From: Burkholderiales bacterium RIFCSPHIGHO2_01_FULL_63_240
Lineage (GTDB): Bacteria; Pseudomonadota; Gammaproteobacteria; Burkholderiales; Burkholderiaceae_C
Direction: 5' to 3'
NCBI GenBank assembly: GCA_001770725.1
Contig: MERU01000010.1
Coordinates: 62,001 to 126,000 of the forward strand
Length of the DNA stretch: 64,000 nt
Position numbers and translations under genes: made by a program. The notes beneath the pieces are model-generated. The model was given only the letters and a program-made list of their open reading frames with translations. It searched no databases and was not told the DNA's origin. Below are positions 63,006 through 64,000 of the stretch, in pieces. Each line of letters opens with the position of its first letter. The first letter of the stretch is position 1.

Positions 63006-64000
63006 ATGATTCGACGCCTGTGCTGGTTGGTGCTGCTGTGCAGCCAGCTTTTCTGCGTCGGCGCCCTGGCCGAGGTGCTGCGCATCGTCCCCGGGCAGGC
63101 CGTCATCAACGTGCACACGGCCGCCGAGGTGCTCGAAGACGCGCCGGGGCGCCTGAGCCTGCAGGACCTGCTCGCGGGGGGTGCCGCCGAAGGCTTCAAG
63201 CCCGCGCATTCGGCCCTCTCCAGTTTCGGCTTCACCCGCTCGGCCTACTGGTACCGCTTCACGCTGGACAACCCCGGCACGACCCCGCAGCGCAGGCTGC
63301 TGGTGCTGCGCACGCCCTGGCTGGACACGGTGCACCTCTACGCGGCCGACTCGCGAGGCGACTTCCACGAGCGGCTGGTGGGCGACGACTTCCCCTTTTC
63401 TGCGCGCGAACACCCCACCCCGGCCTTCGTGCTCGACCTGGACGTGCCGCCCGGTCGCCACACCCACTACCTGCGCGTGAGCAGCCGCCAGGCCTTCATG
63501 ACCCCGATCGAGCTGTGGCAGCCCGAGGCCTTCCAGGTCGAAGAGCAGCGCTGGGCCGCCTACTACGGCATGTTCTACGGCATCCTGCTGGTGATGGTGC
63601 TCTACAACGGGCTCATCTGGCTGTGGACGCGCGAGGCCAATTACGCCTGGTACTGCCTGTACCTGCTGGCCTTCAGCGCGATGAACGCGTCCTACAGCGG
63701 CTTCGCCTTCCAGTTCTTCTGGCCCGACTCGCCGCGCTGGAGCAACTGGGGGCACACCGTCTTCATCTTCGCCTTCCAGGTCACGGCCACGCTGTTCTCG
63801 ATGACCTTCCTGGAGTCCAAGACCCGGCTGCCGCGCCTGCACCGGGTGCTGCAGGGCTTCCTGGCGCTGCTGCTGGCCTGCTGGCTGGGCGTGACCCTGT
63901 GGGGTGACGCGGTGGCCTACAACGCCGCGCCGGTGCACTTCATCTTCCTGGGCACGCCGCTGATCCTGGCCGCCGGCTTGAGTGCCTGGCGCTGCGGCTA
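63006..64000 (+). CDS. 7TMR-DISM sensor protein, N-terminal part (cut by window edge)
   Basis: The frame is open to the right edge (about 331 residues visible). It has a signal peptide (LCWLVLLCSQLFCVGALAE), a 7TMR-DISM extracellular domain (about 25-180; SAYWYRFTLDNPG, LDTVHLYA) and the start of a seven-helix membrane region (AAYYGMFYGILLVMVLYNGLIWLW onward). Such proteins often end in a histidine kinase or GGDEF domain, which cannot be seen. It should sense carbohydrate-like or envelope signals; the ligand is unknown. Confidence 0.85.
   Translation, partial: MIRRLCWLVLLCSQLFCVGALAEVLRIVPGQAVINVHTAAEVLEDAPGRLSLQDLLAGGAAEGFKPAHSALSSFGFTRSAYWYRFTLDNPGTTPQRRLLVLRTPWLDTVHLYAADSRGDFHERLVGDDFPFSAREHPTPAFVLDLDVPPGRHTHYLRVSSRQAFMTPIELWQPEAFQVEEQRWAAYYGMFYGILLVMVLYNGLIWLWTREANYAWYCLYLLAFSAMNASYSGFAFQFFWPDSPRWSNWGHTVFIFAFQVTATLFSMTFLESKTRLPRLHRVLQGFLALLLACWLGVTLWGDAVAYNAAPVHFIFLGTPLILAAGLSAWRCG

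Overview
The window is GC-rich, densely packed chromosomal DNA with ordinary housekeeping genes (proS, rppH, obg, rpmA, rplU, proB, dinB, slyX). Gene order and protein style (rplU-rpmA-obg-proB, RppH starting [10 protein letters not shown], a betaproteobacterial chemoreceptor, an Ala/Lys-rich tail on Obg) point to a betaproteobacterium of the order Burkholderiales, probably near Ideonella, Rhizobacter or Aquabacterium. This is inference from recalled families; no database search was made. There are no rRNA or tRNA genes, CRISPR arrays, insertion sequences or phage genes.

Layout. 1-8.6 kb: proS (cut by the left edge), rppH, a frameshifted outer-membrane-type transporter, a chemoreceptor, a solute-binding protein, then proB, obg, rpmA and rplU on the minus strand. 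8.7-18.6 kb: a patatin-like lipase, a LOG-family nucleotide hydrolase, moeB with a C-terminal processing protease, a CapD/WbpM-type sugar-nucleotide dehydratase, small secreted or lipid-anchored proteins, dinB and an orphan FlgC-like protein. 18.7-25.8 kb: an FAD monooxygenase, then a coupled pair of giant signalling proteins (winged-helix STAND-type ATPase plus SAM-cyclase-ATPase-TPR protein). 26-33.5 kb: a molybdenum hydroxylase operon (2Fe-2S subunit, Mo subunit, cytidylyltransferase, DUF748 protein) divergent from a TetR regulator. 34-41.5 kb: kinase/phosphotransferase, sterol desaturase, HD-GYP protein, slyX, CreA, PAAR, and a LysR regulator divergent from a GST/PNPOx operon. 41.5-49.7 kb: a di-haem beta-propeller protein, an LrgAB-type pair, DctA, an ECF sigma/anti-sigma pair, a CPBP protease, DUF3297 and DUF1289.

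49.7-54.5 kb is a nitrite assimilation module: nirB and nirD, then a NIT-ANTAR antiterminator (NasR type). Upstream of nirB are two NtrC-type sites and a textbook sigma-54 promoter, so nitrogen limitation and nitrate/nitrite sensing probably meet here. 54.5-57.4 kb holds the most unusual cluster: a secreted polyester hydrolase resembling Ideonella sakaiensis PETase, 13 bp upstream of a membrane-anchored protein resembling a lipase foldase (Lif), behind an AraC-type regulator. Foldases are known for family I lipases, not cutinase/PETase-type enzymes, so the pairing deserves testing. 57.5-64 kb: an unrecognised protein, RidA, a bestrophin channel, a DUF2147 protein, an FAH hydrolase plus MBL-fold hydrolase operon divergent from a TetR gene with two perfect or near-perfect operators, and the start of a 7TMR-DISM sensor.
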